Of a stretch of DNA of 64,000 bases, positions 17,215-25,710 are shown one piece after another; the first letter of the stretch is position 1; every line of letters starts with the position of its first letter. Both the position numbers and the translations under genes were made by a program. The stretch covers positions 2,728,001-2,792,000 of the forward strand of contig NC_013441.1 in the NCBI RefSeq assembly GCF_000024785.1, read 5' to 3'. The notes beneath the pieces were generated by a model. That model saw nothing but the letters and a program-made list of their open reading frames with translations, had not been told where the DNA came from and ran no database searches. The stretch comes from Gordonia bronchialis DSM 43247. GTDB taxonomy: Bacteria > Actinomycetota > Actinomycetes > Mycobacteriales > Mycobacteriaceae.

Positions 17215-17735
17215 CGGGGACTCACCTGCCGTACCGCCGCCAGGATGTTCGGGTAGGCGGCGCATCGACACAAGTTGCCGCTCAGCCGTTCTCGGATCTC
17301 GTCGTCGGTGAGTTCGGGGTCCGCGTCGAGGTCGTCGGAGACGTGACTCGGGTGGCCGGCGGCAACCTCGTCGAGCATCCCCACCACCGCGCACACCTGC
17401 CCGGGTGTGCAGTAGCCGCACTGGAAGGCGTCCTGATCGATGAACGCCTGCTGCACCGGATGTAGCCGGTCGCCGTCGGCGAGACCTTCGGCGGTGACGA
17501 TCGTCGCCCCGTCCTGGGCCACGGCCAGCGACAGGCACGTGGTGACCCGCCGGCCGTCGACGAGGGCGGTGCACGACCCGCACTGGCCGTGGTCGCAGCC
17601 CTTCTTCGGCGAGAACACCGACAGCCGATCGCGCAGGGCGTCGAGCAGCGTGGTGCGCGTATCGACGACGACGTCCCGTTCGACGCCGTTGACCGTGATG
17701 GTGATCCGGGCTTCCATGGGTGACGTCGTACCCAT
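17211..17735 (-). CDS. 2Fe-2S subunit of molybdenum hydroxylase (PaoA/YagT type)
   Basis: A protein of 168-174 residues with the two-cluster layout of the xanthine oxidase family small subunit. A plant-ferredoxin-type cluster is in KKGCDHGQCGSCTALVDG plus a later CLSLA. A second cluster is in QCGYCTPGQVC and SGNLCRCAAYPNI. Starts at 17735 (MGTTSP) and 17717 (MEARIT) are both possible. It is the first gene of a truncated operon whose catalytic subunit was deleted. The gene itself looks intact but is probably non-functional without its partners. Confidence 0.88.
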   Translation of the reverse strand: MGTTSPMEARITITVNGVERDVVVDTRTTLLDALRDRLSVFSPKKGCDHGQCGSCTALVDGRRVTTCLSLAVAQDGATIVTAEGLADGDRLHPVQQAFIDQDAFQCGYCTPGQVCAVVGMLDEVAAGHPSHVSDDLDADPELTDDEIRERLSGNLCRCAAYPNILAAVRQVSPR

Positions 17736-17876
17736 GGATGGGGTGCGGTAAACGTCTCCCGGCTTGCCGTGTTCCGTCGCGACAGACCGGGCCGACTACG
17801 CTTCACCAGCGGCGGCGTGGGCCCGCCGCCAGCGGGCCGGTCACGCCGTGCCCCGTTCCTCAGAAGGGAGTGCCCG

Positions 17877-18380
17877 GTGTCCCAGGGTTTCCGATCGCCG
17901 TCCGACTGGTCGTTGATGGCGCGGACCGTCGCCGACGCCACCGACCGGGGCATCCGCTCCGCGCGAGCTCACGACGGTGGCGACTTCGCCGAGGCCGTCG
18001 AGATTCTCGGCGTCCACGCCGATGCCGCCCGTGCGGTGCACGCCCACATGGTGCGTGAGCTCATCGAGACCGCATACCAGGACGGCCTCGACAGTGACGA
18101 CGTCGCCGACGTCCTCACGCGAACCGTCGCCGACGCCACCGGATGGGATGCCCCGGTAGATCCGACGGCCGTCGCCGTGGTACTCACCGGAGCACTCGGG
18201 GTCAACGAGCCAGCCGACCCGGGCGATGCCGGTACGCCGGCCTCATCGGCCTCCCAGGTGATCGGCGCAGCGATCCTGGTGGCGGCTCGTCTGACCACCG
18301 ATACCGGGGTGGACCATGGGGATTACCTCACGCGGGCCGTCGAGGAGATTCGCCGCGCACAGACCGTCGAGATGCCCTGA
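17877..18380 (+). CDS. hypothetical protein, actinobacterial
   Basis: A 167-residue protein from GTG 17877, supported by an AAGGGAG ribosome site. It is largely helical and acidic, with RTVADATDRGIRSARAHDGGDFAEAVEIL and repeated ADATG/LTRTVADAT stretches, and a hydrophobic VIGAAILVAARLTTD near the C-terminus. No family is recognised, and there is no signal peptide. It stands alone between the molybdenum-hydroxylase remnant and an oxidoreductase gene. Confidence 0.6.
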   Translation: MSQGFRSPSDWSLMARTVADATDRGIRSARAHDGGDFAEAVEILGVHADAARAVHAHMVRELIETAYQDGLDSDDVADVLTRTVADATGWDAPVDPTAVAVVLTGALGVNEPADPGDAGTPASSASQVIGAAILVAARLTTDTGVDHGDYLTRAVEEIRRAQTVEMP

Positions 18381-18473
18381 ACCTGGCACGGTGGTGACGC
18401 AGGGGGGACACCGCCGGGCGCTGGGATCACATCCTGGTGGAATCATTCGGGCCGGGAGCCCGTTGCAGCGAAC

Positions 18474-19409
18474 ATGCGAGCAATCACTTATGACCACTTC
18501 GGCGGCTCCGATGTGCTGGCGCTGAGCGACCTTCCGAAGCCCAAGGTCGGGCCCGACTCCGTGCTGGTGCGCGTCCGCGCGTCGAGTGTCAACCCCGTGG
18601 ACTGGAAGCTACGCCAGGGTTACCTCGCCGAGATCATGGATACCGTGTTCCCGGTGGTGCCGGGATGGGACGTTGCCGGGGTCGTAGAGCAAATCGGTTT
18701 GGACACAGACGAATTCGAGGTTGGCGACGAGGTGTTCGGCTACGTCCGCAAGGACGTGGTCGGCGGAGAGGTGGCCGGCGGCACGCTGGCCGAGTTCGTC
18801 GCCGCGCCGGTGCGCACACTCGCGCACAAACCCGACGCCTGGTCCTTCGAGGAGGCTGCGGCCGTCCCACTCGCGGGACTGACGGCATACCAGACAATTC
18901 ATCGGGCCGGTCTCTGGTCCGGTCAGAGTGTCTTGGTCCACGCTGCGGCAGGTGGTGTCGGCTCGTTTGCGGTGCAGATCGCGCGATCGGTTGGCGCCCG
19001 CGTGATCGGCACGGCGTCGGAAGCCAATCACGACTATCTGCGGCGGTTGGGCGCCGAGCCGGTGACCTACGGGGAGGGCTTGGCCGAGCGGGTACGTGCG
19101 CTGGAACCCGAGGGTGTGGACGTCGTTCTCGACTATGTGGGCGGTGACGCCCTGGATTCGGTGCCGGACGTGCTGCGTGCGGGCGGCACGGTGGCCTCCA
19201 TCACCGATGCCCGTGCGCGCGATGAGTTCGGCGGACAGTACGTCTGGGTCCGGCCCAGCGCCACAGACCTCGCCGAACTCGCCCGGCTGGGTCAGACGGG
19301 TGAACTGAAGCCCGAGATCGCCGAGGTGTTCGATCTGGCCGACGCCGCTGCCGCGCACGAACGCAGCGAGGCCGGCCACGTGCGCGGCAAGATCGTCATT
19401 CGCGTGTGA
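18474..19409 (+). CDS. NADP-dependent zinc-free alcohol dehydrogenase/quinone oxidoreductase
   Basis: The 311-residue medium-chain reductase lacks the structural-zinc cysteines, as in quinone oxidoreductases. It has SVNPVDWKLRQGY near residue 37 and a cofactor-binding motif VLVHAAAGGVGSFAVQIARS near residue 150. The C-terminal AAAAHERSEAGHVRGKIVIRV is typical of the family. It probably reduces quinones or alpha,beta-unsaturated carbonyls with NADPH. It is convergent with the CsbD gene; the 88 bp between them holds only a small GGGTC-TCTC-GACCC stem. Confidence 0.87.
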   Translation: MRAITYDHFGGSDVLALSDLPKPKVGPDSVLVRVRASSVNPVDWKLRQGYLAEIMDTVFPVVPGWDVAGVVEQIGLDTDEFEVGDEVFGYVRKDVVGGEVAGGTLAEFVAAPVRTLAHKPDAWSFEEAAAVPLAGLTAYQTIHRAGLWSGQSVLVHAAAGGVGSFAVQIARSVGARVIGTASEANHDYLRRLGAEPVTYGEGLAERVRALEPEGVDVVLDYVGGDALDSVPDVLRAGGTVASITDARARDEFGGQYVWVRPSATDLAELARLGQTGELKPEIAEVFDLADAAAAHERSEAGHVRGKIVIRV

Positions 19410-19497
19410 GAGCGAAGGGCCGGTGCGCCTGTCGTCGCACACCAGCCCTCCGGGTCTCTCGACCCACCGCGTGTCGTCGCCAAATGGCCCGAGTCGG

Positions 19498-19734
19498 CTA
19501 ATCCTGTTCGGCGCGTTGACGTTCCTCGTCGACCCGAGCCTCGGCCCGGGCCTTCTCGGCTTCGGCTTCCTTCTCGGCGGCGGTGCGCTGGGACTCGGCC
19601 TTGTCTTGTTGTGCTTGGCCTTCGCGCGTCATCGAATCCTGGCCGGTGACAGCGCCGACGGCTTCCTTGGCCTTGCCCTTGACATCTTCGACGACGCCCT
19701 TGATTCCCTCGGCGGGGCCGCTGTTCTCACTCAT
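19498..19734 (-). CDS. CsbD-family stress protein
   Basis: A 78-residue, highly charged protein beginning MSENSGPAEGIKGVVEDVKG and containing KGKAKEAVGAVTGQDSM, the CsbD core. A Lys/Glu/Ala-rich amphipathic tail follows (AAEKEAEAEKARAEARV), similar to the microaggregate-binding proteins of mycolic actinobacteria. CsbD proteins accumulate in general stress. The upstream SigF/SigB-type promoter agrees with that. Confidence 0.82.
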   Translation of the reverse strand: MSENSGPAEGIKGVVEDVKGKAKEAVGAVTGQDSMTREGQAQQDKAESQRTAAEKEAEAEKARAEARVDEERQRAEQD

Positions 19735-19794
19735 CGATGCACTCCTCGCAATTTGGTGGTCGTTCATCACAGGGCGACAAGCCCTGGACTGCGA

Positions 19795-19820
19795 GTACCC
19801 ACTGCCTCTGAAGTCAAACC
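19795..19820 (-). promoter_or_regulatory. SigF/SigB-type promoter of the CsbD gene
   Basis: Read on the minus strand, GGTTT (19820-19816) is separated by 15 bp from GGGTAC (19800-19795). This fits the mycobacterial stress-sigma consensus GTTT-N15-17-GGGTA. The predicted transcript start is about 50-55 nt upstream of the CsbD ATG at 19734. It is the only well-matched site seen in the 299 bp between the CsbD gene and the hydrolase at 20034. Confidence 0.65.
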
Positions 19821-20033
19821 CGACGGCACGTGCACGTCGCGCGATCCGGTGCTGAGCAGCACCGACGACGGCGTGGGCTGCCCCCACCGCCAACTTACGG
19901 TACCGTAACCACAGGGGCACCCATCATCAGTCGTCGCGATCGGGTGGACAGCCGTCGCGGGGATGGGCCCGCTCGGGTGGCGACGGATGAGTGCGTCGGA
20001 CGGTGATGGAACCGAACGACAGGAGGGAAGATC

Positions 20034-20897
20034 GTGACCAACGATTACACACATCTTGACCTGCACGGCGACAAAGTGGCCTACCGTGATGTCGGTCGAG
20101 GGGACACAATTCTGCTGATCCACGGGATGGCGGGAAGTTCGGCGACCTGGGACGCCGTGCTACCGAAACTCGCGGCGCATCATCGGGTCATCGCCCCCGA
20201 CCTACCGGGCCACGGGGAATCCGACAAACCGCGCGGCGATTACTCCCTCGGCGCGTTTGCGGCGTTCCTGCGTGACCTGCTCGACGAGCTTCGCGTCGAG
20301 CAGGTCACCGTGGTCGGTCAGTCGCTGGGTGGTGGCGTCGCAATGCAATTCACGTATCAGCATCCCGACTATTGTTCGCGCCTGGTGCTCATCGGTAGCG
20401 GGGGACTGGGACCTGACGTCAGTTGGATGCTGCGGCTACTGGCGGCGCCCGGCGCCGAACTCCTGCTGCCGGTGATCGCAGCGAAACCGGTTCTGCGCGT
20501 GGGTGACACGGTTCGATCGTGGGCACGGTCGGCCGGTATCGGGTCACCTCGGGCCGATCAGACCTGGCGTGCATACGCGTCGTTGTCCGACGCCGCGACT
20601 CGGCAGGCCTTCTTGCGCACCTTGCGATCGGTGGTCGACTATCGCGGTCAAGCGGTCAGCGCGCTCAACCGGCTGTATCTCAACGCCGATCTACCCACCT
20701 TGCTGATCTGGGGTGACAAGGACAAGATCATCCCCGTCGCCCACGGCGTCGCCGCACACGAGGCGATCCCCGGCAGCCGACTCGAGATCCTGCCGGGGAT
20801 CGGCCACTACCCCCACGCCGAAGCCCCCGATGATGTGATGGCGATCCTTGATGACTTCTTCGCCACCCGACCGGCCCACACCCGCAAGACCGGCTGA
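20034..20897 (+). CDS. alpha/beta hydrolase (epoxide-hydrolase/esterase group)
   Basis: A 287-residue enzyme with LLIHGMAGSSATWD (HG oxyanion motif, residue about 29), LPGHGESDKP, nucleophile GQSLGGG near residue 99, acid WGDKDKI near 232 and His GIGHYPHAEAP near 258. This is a full catalytic triad. GTG start at 20034 follows GAGGGAAG. It is soluble. The substrate is unknown; related proteins include lipases and haloperoxidase-like enzymes. Confidence 0.83.
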   Translation: MTNDYTHLDLHGDKVAYRDVGRGDTILLIHGMAGSSATWDAVLPKLAAHHRVIAPDLPGHGESDKPRGDYSLGAFAAFLRDLLDELRVEQVTVVGQSLGGGVAMQFTYQHPDYCSRLVLIGSGGLGPDVSWMLRLLAAPGAELLLPVIAAKPVLRVGDTVRSWARSAGIGSPRADQTWRAYASLSDAATRQAFLRTLRSVVDYRGQAVSALNRLYLNADLPTLLIWGDKDKIIPVAHGVAAHEAIPGSRLEILPGIGHYPHAEAPDDVMAILDDFFATRPAHTRKTG

Positions 20898-20964
20898 GGT
20901 CGTCGGACGACTCTACCGAGACGAAACCCGGTTCATCCGACCACATTTCGGAGCTTTCCGGTTG

Positions 20965-22070
20965 TCAGGAAATCCCTGCCCGGGTGAACACGATGGCCGA
21001 TGGGCTGCCGGTGGCGACCACCGTGGGGCAGGCTCGTAAAGCGCCGGTAGCAGGGGAGTAGTCGAACGCCACGATGGTGTCGGACCTCTGGTTCGCGACG
21101 TAGAGGGCGGTGCCGGCGGGATCGAAGTTCATGAATCGCGGCTCACGACCCTGCACCGAGGTGAAGACCGGGGCGCCCACAAAACCTGCGGACGTGATCG
21201 GGTACGAGGCCACCGACTCGTGACCGCGGTTGGACACGTGAACAAATCGCGCGTCGCGATCGAGGATGACCTCCGCCGCTGCGTTCTCACCGGCGAACTC
21301 GCGCGGAAGCGTCGAAACACGTTGCACCAAAGTCAGGTTCGCGGACCCGGCGTCGTATCCGCAGACGCCGAGGTGTGAGGACAACTCGTCGACGACGTAC
21401 ACCATGGGTAATCGCGGGTGATAGACGAGGTGACGAGGCCCCGCACCAGGTGCGGCGCGCACAGGTGGACCGAGTTCGGACAGCCACCCCGAGCTTGCCG
21501 TGTAGCGCAGTCGGTGCAGCCGGTCGGTGCCCTTGTCGGGGACCACGATATGGGTGCCGGAGGAGTCGAATCGAACCTCATGAGGGTGGGGGCCGGTCTG
21601 GTCACTGTGCACCGGCCCGGGTTGTCCGGTCAGGTCCAACAGCTGGGTACGCGCAGCCAACCGACCGTCGGATCGACGCCGGAAGACCGCGACCGACCCG
21701 GTGGCATAGTTCGCGGCGACGAGGTGGCGCTCGTCGGGGGACAGCGCCAGATGCACAACGTTGGTGCCGCCGGTGTCGTAGTGCTCCAGGACCCGCAGGC
21801 GTCCCGTGTTCGCGTCGATGCGCAGTGCCGAGACCCAGGAGCCGTCGCCGTGGGCGGCGTACAGCGTGCGTTCTTCGCTGTCGGTGATCAGGTAGGACGG
21901 GTTGGGCGCGGTCGCGGTGGTGTCGATGAGATGCCACGATCCGTCGGCGGCGATGTCGAACACCCCGATACCGGTACCGGTGCCGCGGCGCTGCGGTGTC
22001 GTATAACAGCGACGTAGGCGCGAAGTGCGCCTGTGCGGCTGGTTGGTACTGACGGAACGCTATCGCCCAT
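20965..22070 (-). pseudogene. lactonase (YbhE/6-phosphogluconolactonase fold), 1-nt frameshift
   Basis: A seven-bladed beta-propeller lactonase family protein. The true start is the ATG at 22070, preceded by GAGAGGAGG, giving MGDSVPSVPTSRTGALRAYV. The expected continuation YTTPQRRGTGTGIGVFDIAAD is in the next frame, so one base is missing near 22008-22012 (TACGTCG-CTGTTATACG where the family has a Gly-Cys). The rest is open for 332 residues with blade motifs NPSYLITDSEERTLYA, PHPHEVRFDSSG and GAGPRHLVYHP. It is either a recent pseudogene or a sequencing indel. Confidence 0.75.
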
Positions 22071-22221
22071 GGCCGGCCTCCTCTCGTCCCATCGTAGGGA
22101 CCGTTGATGTGGTCCACGCCGTACGAACGGCGTCACGGCGGCGGACTCATCAAGCGCCTCCTCGACGGCCGTCAGGGCTCGAGTGGGCTGCGACGCTGGC
22201 TGCGTTGGCGGGAAACTCCCG

Positions 22222-23334
22222 TCACGCGGCGTCCAGCGCGTCGAGTAGCCCGCGGGTGCCCATTTCACGGTTGGGCCCGTCGGCCCAGAATCGATCGAGG
22301 AAGATGCCGTGCTCGCTGTGTGTGAACCGGGTGCCCCCGGGGATCGGGTCGAACTCCAACGCCGCCAACGACGTTGACATGTGGACGCCGTCAAGCCACA
22401 TGTCGTAGGTGGTGACGATGCGGTTGTGCTCGACGATGTCGGTGTAGACCGCCTCGTACCGCGAGAGTGGCCCATCGTGGAACTCCGCCTCGGCGATGTC
22501 ACGTCCGCCGACGCGGAAATCAAAGGCCCACTCGGTGGGTTCGGCTGCGTCACCGGCACCCCACCACGACAGCTTCTGCTGCTCATCGGCAAACGAGTCC
22601 CACTCGCGCACGACAGGTACGAGGTAGTCGCGGGTCAGGGTGAACTCGGCGCGGGCCAGGCGTCGTTCGATCGTCACGGGCGTGTCCCATCGCGTGAAGG
22701 TGACGTGGATCGTGCCGCTCTCCGCGACTTCCGTCGTGACCTTGTGGGTGCGATCGAGGTCGGGGAGATCGTCCCACAAGCGCGCGCCCCGGCCCAGGAC
22801 GATCGGCGCGATCATCAGGTGCAGGTCGTCGACCAGGCCGGCTTTCAGGAACGCGCGGGCGGTGCCGATGCCGCCACCCACGCGGACGTCTCGTCCGCCC
22901 GCGGCCTGCGCCGCTTCGGTGAGCACGTCTTCCACTGCGCCACTGCGGAAATGGAAGACCGTACCACCTGCCATCAGCAACGATGGACGTGGCGCGGTAT
23001 GGGTGAGGACATAAACCGGGGTACCGAACGGAGGTTCATCGCCCCACCACCCCTTCCAGTCCGGATCGGCGGGGAATGTATGCAGCCCGAACATCGCGGC
23101 TCCGATGATCTCGGCACCGACACCCTCGAAATGCGCTGCGGCGTATGAGTCGTCGACACCGGTGGTTCCGGCTCCGGTGGTGTCGCCGAGAACACGCTCG
23201 TGGAATGTCCGCGTGGCGCCGTACGCCGCGGTAAGACGTCCCCAGTCGTCCCCCATCGGATTGTCCGGGGAGATCCCGGTTGTCGCGGTACGGCCGTCCA
23301 ACGAAGTGAACAGATCGATGCGAATACGAGTCAT
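22222..23334 (-). CDS. fusion of DHFR/RibD-like reductase and SRPBCC (AHSA1-type) domains
   Basis: This 370-residue protein combines two domains usually encoded apart. Residues 1-205 form a RibD C-terminal/dihydrofolate-reductase-like domain, with IDLFTSLDGRTA at the start and the cofactor motif VRVGGGIGTARAFLKAGLVDDL. Residues 215-370 form an SRPBCC domain (RAEFTLTRDYLVPVVREWDSF, WWGAGDA, FDFRVGG). The ArsR repressor gene lies immediately upstream on the same strand but is intact only in the duplicate copy 5.7 kb away. The pairing of SRPBCC and ArsR is common in Actinobacteria. Function is unknown, and the enzyme substrate cannot be inferred. Confidence 0.8.
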   Translation of the reverse strand: MTRIRIDLFTSLDGRTATTGISPDNPMGDDWGRLTAAYGATRTFHERVLGDTTGAGTTGVDDSYAAAHFEGVGAEIIGAAMFGLHTFPADPDWKGWWGDEPPFGTPVYVLTHTAPRPSLLMAGGTVFHFRSGAVEDVLTEAAQAAGGRDVRVGGGIGTARAFLKAGLVDDLHLMIAPIVLGRGARLWDDLPDLDRTHKVTTEVAESGTIHVTFTRWDTPVTIERRLARAEFTLTRDYLVPVVREWDSFADEQQKLSWWGAGDAAEPTEWAFDFRVGGRDIAEAEFHDGPLSRYEAVYTDIVEHNRIVTTYDMWLDGVHMSTSLAALEFDPIPGGTRFTHSEHGIFLDRFWADGPNREMGTRGLLDALDAA

Positions 23335-23556
23335 GTCAAGCCTCTTTCGTGCTGGTCCGGGTCAGGTGGATGCCGAGTTGGTCGGCCTGGTGTTCGGCAG
23401 GAGTGCGTTGCTCGCCAAGCCACAGATGCAGTACATCGAGGGCACCGGGTCGCAGACTGACCGTGCGAACGCGTCCGTGCTTGTGCGACAGGATGATTCC
23501 CGCATCCTCGAGAACTCCGAGATGCTGCATGAACGAGGGGAGCGCCATCGAGAAGG
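23084..23556. repeat. 473-bp direct repeat, left copy
   Basis: Identical by eye to 28815-29287 (offset 5731). It spans the first 84 codons of the DHFR-SRPBCC gene and the C-terminal two thirds of arsR. The match starts at AGCCCGAACATCG and ends at CGAGAAGG. Together the copies flank an insert at 23557-28814 and show that the ancestral locus was one continuous gene pair. Confidence 0.95.
23336..23556 (-). pseudogene. ArsR-family regulator, N-terminus lost (left copy)
   Basis: The last 73 or so codons of the arsR gene remain (MALPSFMQHLGVLEDAGII to TRTSTKEA). The part encoding the N-terminal helices and the promoter/operator has been replaced at 23557 by IS3 sequence. The complete gene is at 29067-29405. 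Consequently the intact fusion gene at 22222 has lost its native promoter. Confidence 0.85.
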
Positions 23557-24063
23557 CTGTGGCTGACCGACATCACGGAGCACCGCACCCGTGAGGGCAA
23601 GGTGTTCATGTGCGCCGTCAAGGACGTGTGGTCCAACCGGCTCGTCGGGTACGCGATCAGCTCGCGGATGAAGGCCCGCCTGGCCGTGCAGGCGTTGGAG
23701 CACGCCGTGGACACCCGCGCCCGGGCCGGCGTCGACGTGGCCGGGTGCATCGTCCACAGCGACCGCGGGTCCCAGTTCCGGTCCCGCAAGTACCTGCGGG
23801 CGCTATCCCGGCACAACCTGCTCGGATCCATGGGCCAGGTCGGCTCGAGCGCGGACAACGCCGCCATGGAGAGCTTCTTCGCGCTGCTGCAGAAGAACGT
23901 CCTGGACCGCCGAACCTGGGACACCCGCGACCAGCTGAGGCTGGCCATCGTCACCTGGACCGAACGGACCTACCACCGCCGACGACGCCAAGCCCGCCTC
24001 GGCAAGTTGACCCCCATCGAGTACGAGACCATCATGACCACACCGGCCACCCAGGCCGCGTGA
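23557..24063 (+). mobile_element. IS3-family orfB fragment (3' part)
   Basis: The frame is open from the repeat junction at 23557 (LWLTDITEHRTREGKVFM) to a stop at 24061. It encodes the catalytic core of an IS3 transposase: WLTDIT (first Asp), IVHSDRGSQFRSRKYL (second Asp), SADNAAMESFFALLQ (Glu) and a C-terminal RRRRQARLGKLTPIEYE. The N-terminal third and orfA are missing. It abuts an ISL3 fragment on the right, so it cannot transpose alone. Confidence 0.85.
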
Positions 24064-24075
24064 CCAACATGTCAC

Positions 24076-24735
24076 CTATCTATCCGTGCAGCAGTCCCCG
24101 CGTAGGTGCTCGTCGACCCCGATCGCGCTCACCCCGTCGAACCGGGCCGGGTCGTCGATCAAGGCACGCTTGCCCTCGGCCAGGACGGCGTCGTTGGCGG
24201 TGTTCCACGCGACCGCGAGCCCTTCGGCGACCCGTGCCACCGTGAGGTGCTTGAGCACGATCGCTTCCAGCGCCCACCGCAGTCCACGCCCTGACAACTT
24301 CGCCCGCGGCTCCGCCGCCTTGGTGGTGTCCTGACGCCACACGTGGCCGCAGTGCGGACATCGGTAGCGGCGGACCGTCACCACCAGCGTCGTCGGGCGC
24401 CACCCCAGCGGCTCGTGCGCCAACTCCCGGGTGAACCGTGTCCCTGGGCGCGCCCTCGCAGCCACACCGTCGACACCACTGGTCAGGCTCGACCACCCGA
24501 CACGCCAGGACCGCACGGTCAGGCTCCAGCCGCTGCCCCACCGCCTCCAGGCCCAGCTCGTCAAGGCGGGCGAACGTGGTCAGGTCAGGGCAAGCGAAGG
24601 TAGCGTCAGGCACGTCGAGGTCTTCCAGATGGTCAGTGTGAGAACTTCCATCCTGCGAAGGCCTCGACGCCTACCCCCGCACCGACGCGCCGATCACCCC
24701 GAAGTCAGCTCCTACACCCTCAAATGTGAAGAGCC
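24076..24735 (-). mobile_element. ISL3-family element fragment with frameshifted transposase
   Basis: The N-terminal part of an ISL3-type transposase is read from about 24613 (PDATFACPDLTTFARLDELG and a zinc-finger CRRCG). It then continues in another frame (YRCPHCGHVWRQDTTKAAEP, LTVARVAEGLAVAWNTANDAV, ALIDDPARFDGVSAIGVDEH). It is cut at about 24085, so most of the DDE domain is gone. The left end is recognisable at 24735, where GGCTCTTCACA begins on the minus strand, a typical ISL3 terminus. It interrupts a serine-hydrolase gene at that point. Confidence 0.75.
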
Positions 24736-24912
24736 GCTCTTCGTGCCGCTGGCGATGCCGAACAGGGTGTCAGGGCCGTTGGGGATTCCCAGGTCGCGCC
24801 GGGCCATGCCGTAGCCGCGGCTGACGGCCGGCGCTCCCTCGCGGTCGACACGGATCACCCCGGAGAAGCGCACGTCCGCAGCGATCTCGTCGAGTGCACT
24901 TTCCAGACTCAC
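24736..24912 (-). pseudogene. beta-lactamase-family serine hydrolase, truncated by ISL3
   Basis: The first 58 or so codons remain, from the GTG at 24912 (SLESALDEIAADVRFSG) to GIASGTK. That ending is the SxxK catalytic motif of class C-like serine hydrolases; the coding sequence stops directly after it, at the ISL3 terminus. The GTG overlaps the TetR stop by 4 nt (GTGA), so the gene was the second of a TetR-hydrolase operon. Confidence 0.7.
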
Positions 24913-25625
24913 GACCTCACCCCTGTCCTGCCATCCACACCGTCCGTGCCGTGTACAGAGTCGGGCGCCTGACCGGTCAGCGTGGAGATGAGGTGATCTC
25001 CGACCCACTGCTCGGCCTGGTCCCAGCTCCACGAGCGGCCGCGGACGAGCAGCGCCCAGAACTCGGGCGACATGGCCATCCAGACCAGGTCGACGGCCTG
25101 GGCCTGCCCGAGCGTGGGGGACAAGGGGGTTACTGATTGCAGGTCGCGGACGATGCCTCGGGCGCCGAACAGCCGCTCGGCATCAGCCGTGGCTACGAGC
25201 TCGCGCAACTGATCGTCGCCGTCGCCGGCCGTGACGGCGGCCACCAGCTGGCTGTAGATGGGCAGCACCCGCTCTGCGACCGTGCGCATCAGACCCGCGT
25301 AGCCGCGAAGCTTTGCTGCCGGGTCGAGCTCCTCGAGCACCGCAACGAACTCGGGCCGGTGCCGGAAGGCGACCTCGGCCTGGTCACCGACCAGGGCAAT
25401 GTCGTAGGCCCGCTTCACCAGGTCGGCCTTGGTCGCGCAGATCTTGTAGAGCATCGCACTCGAGATGCCTGCCTCACGGGCCACCTCCGCCATGGTCATC
25501 GCGGCCCACCCCTTGCTCGTCAACAGGTCCCTAGCCGCGGCGACGACTCTTTGCTGGGTGCGTTCGGCCTGGGCGCGGCGCTGGGGGCTGTGGTAGTCGC
25601 GACGGGGGTTCTGGGACGTCGCCAT
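24909..25625 (-). CDS. TetR-family transcriptional regulator
   Basis: A 238-residue regulator. The helix-turn-helix is TMAEVAREAGISSAMLYKIC near residues 45-65, preceded by ERTQQRVVAAARDLLTSKGW. The C-terminal domain has LDPAAKLRGYAGLMRTVAERV, resembling the TetR subgroup with N-terminal PQRRAQAERT. It is divergent from the SemiSWEET/oxidase operon (85 bp apart), so it probably represses that operon. Confidence 0.87.
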   Translation of the reverse strand: MATSQNPRRDYHSPQRRAQAERTQQRVVAAARDLLTSKGWAAMTMAEVAREAGISSAMLYKICATKADLVKRAYDIALVGDQAEVAFRHRPEFVAVLEELDPAAKLRGYAGLMRTVAERVLPIYSQLVAAVTAGDGDDQLRELVATADAERLFGARGIVRDLQSVTPLSPTLGQAQAVDLVWMAMSPEFWALLVRGRSWSWDQAEQWVGDHLISTLTGQAPDSVHGTDGVDGRTGVRS

Positions 25626-25648
25626 CAGATCACCGACTTTCTATTGGG

Positions 25649-25677
25649 TTGACGCAGACTCTACCAGTATCTACATT
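25649..25677 (+). promoter_or_regulatory. sigma-70-type promoter of the SemiSWEET operon
   Basis: TTGACG (25649-25654) and TACATT (25672-25677) are separated by exactly 17 bp. The expected start is near 25684, and an AAGGGGGG ribosome site lies just before the ATG at 25711. The elements CTATTGGGTTG (25641) and CTACATTGGGTGG (25671) form an imperfect direct repeat that could be the TetR site. Confidence 0.5.
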
Positions 25678-25710
25678 GGGTGGAGTCACTTACTATCGAA
25701 AGGGGGGTCC

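Noticed and set aside
19452..19465. GGGTC-TCTC-GACCC stem between convergent genes as a terminator
   Set aside because: Five-bp stem with no U-tract; too weak to call.
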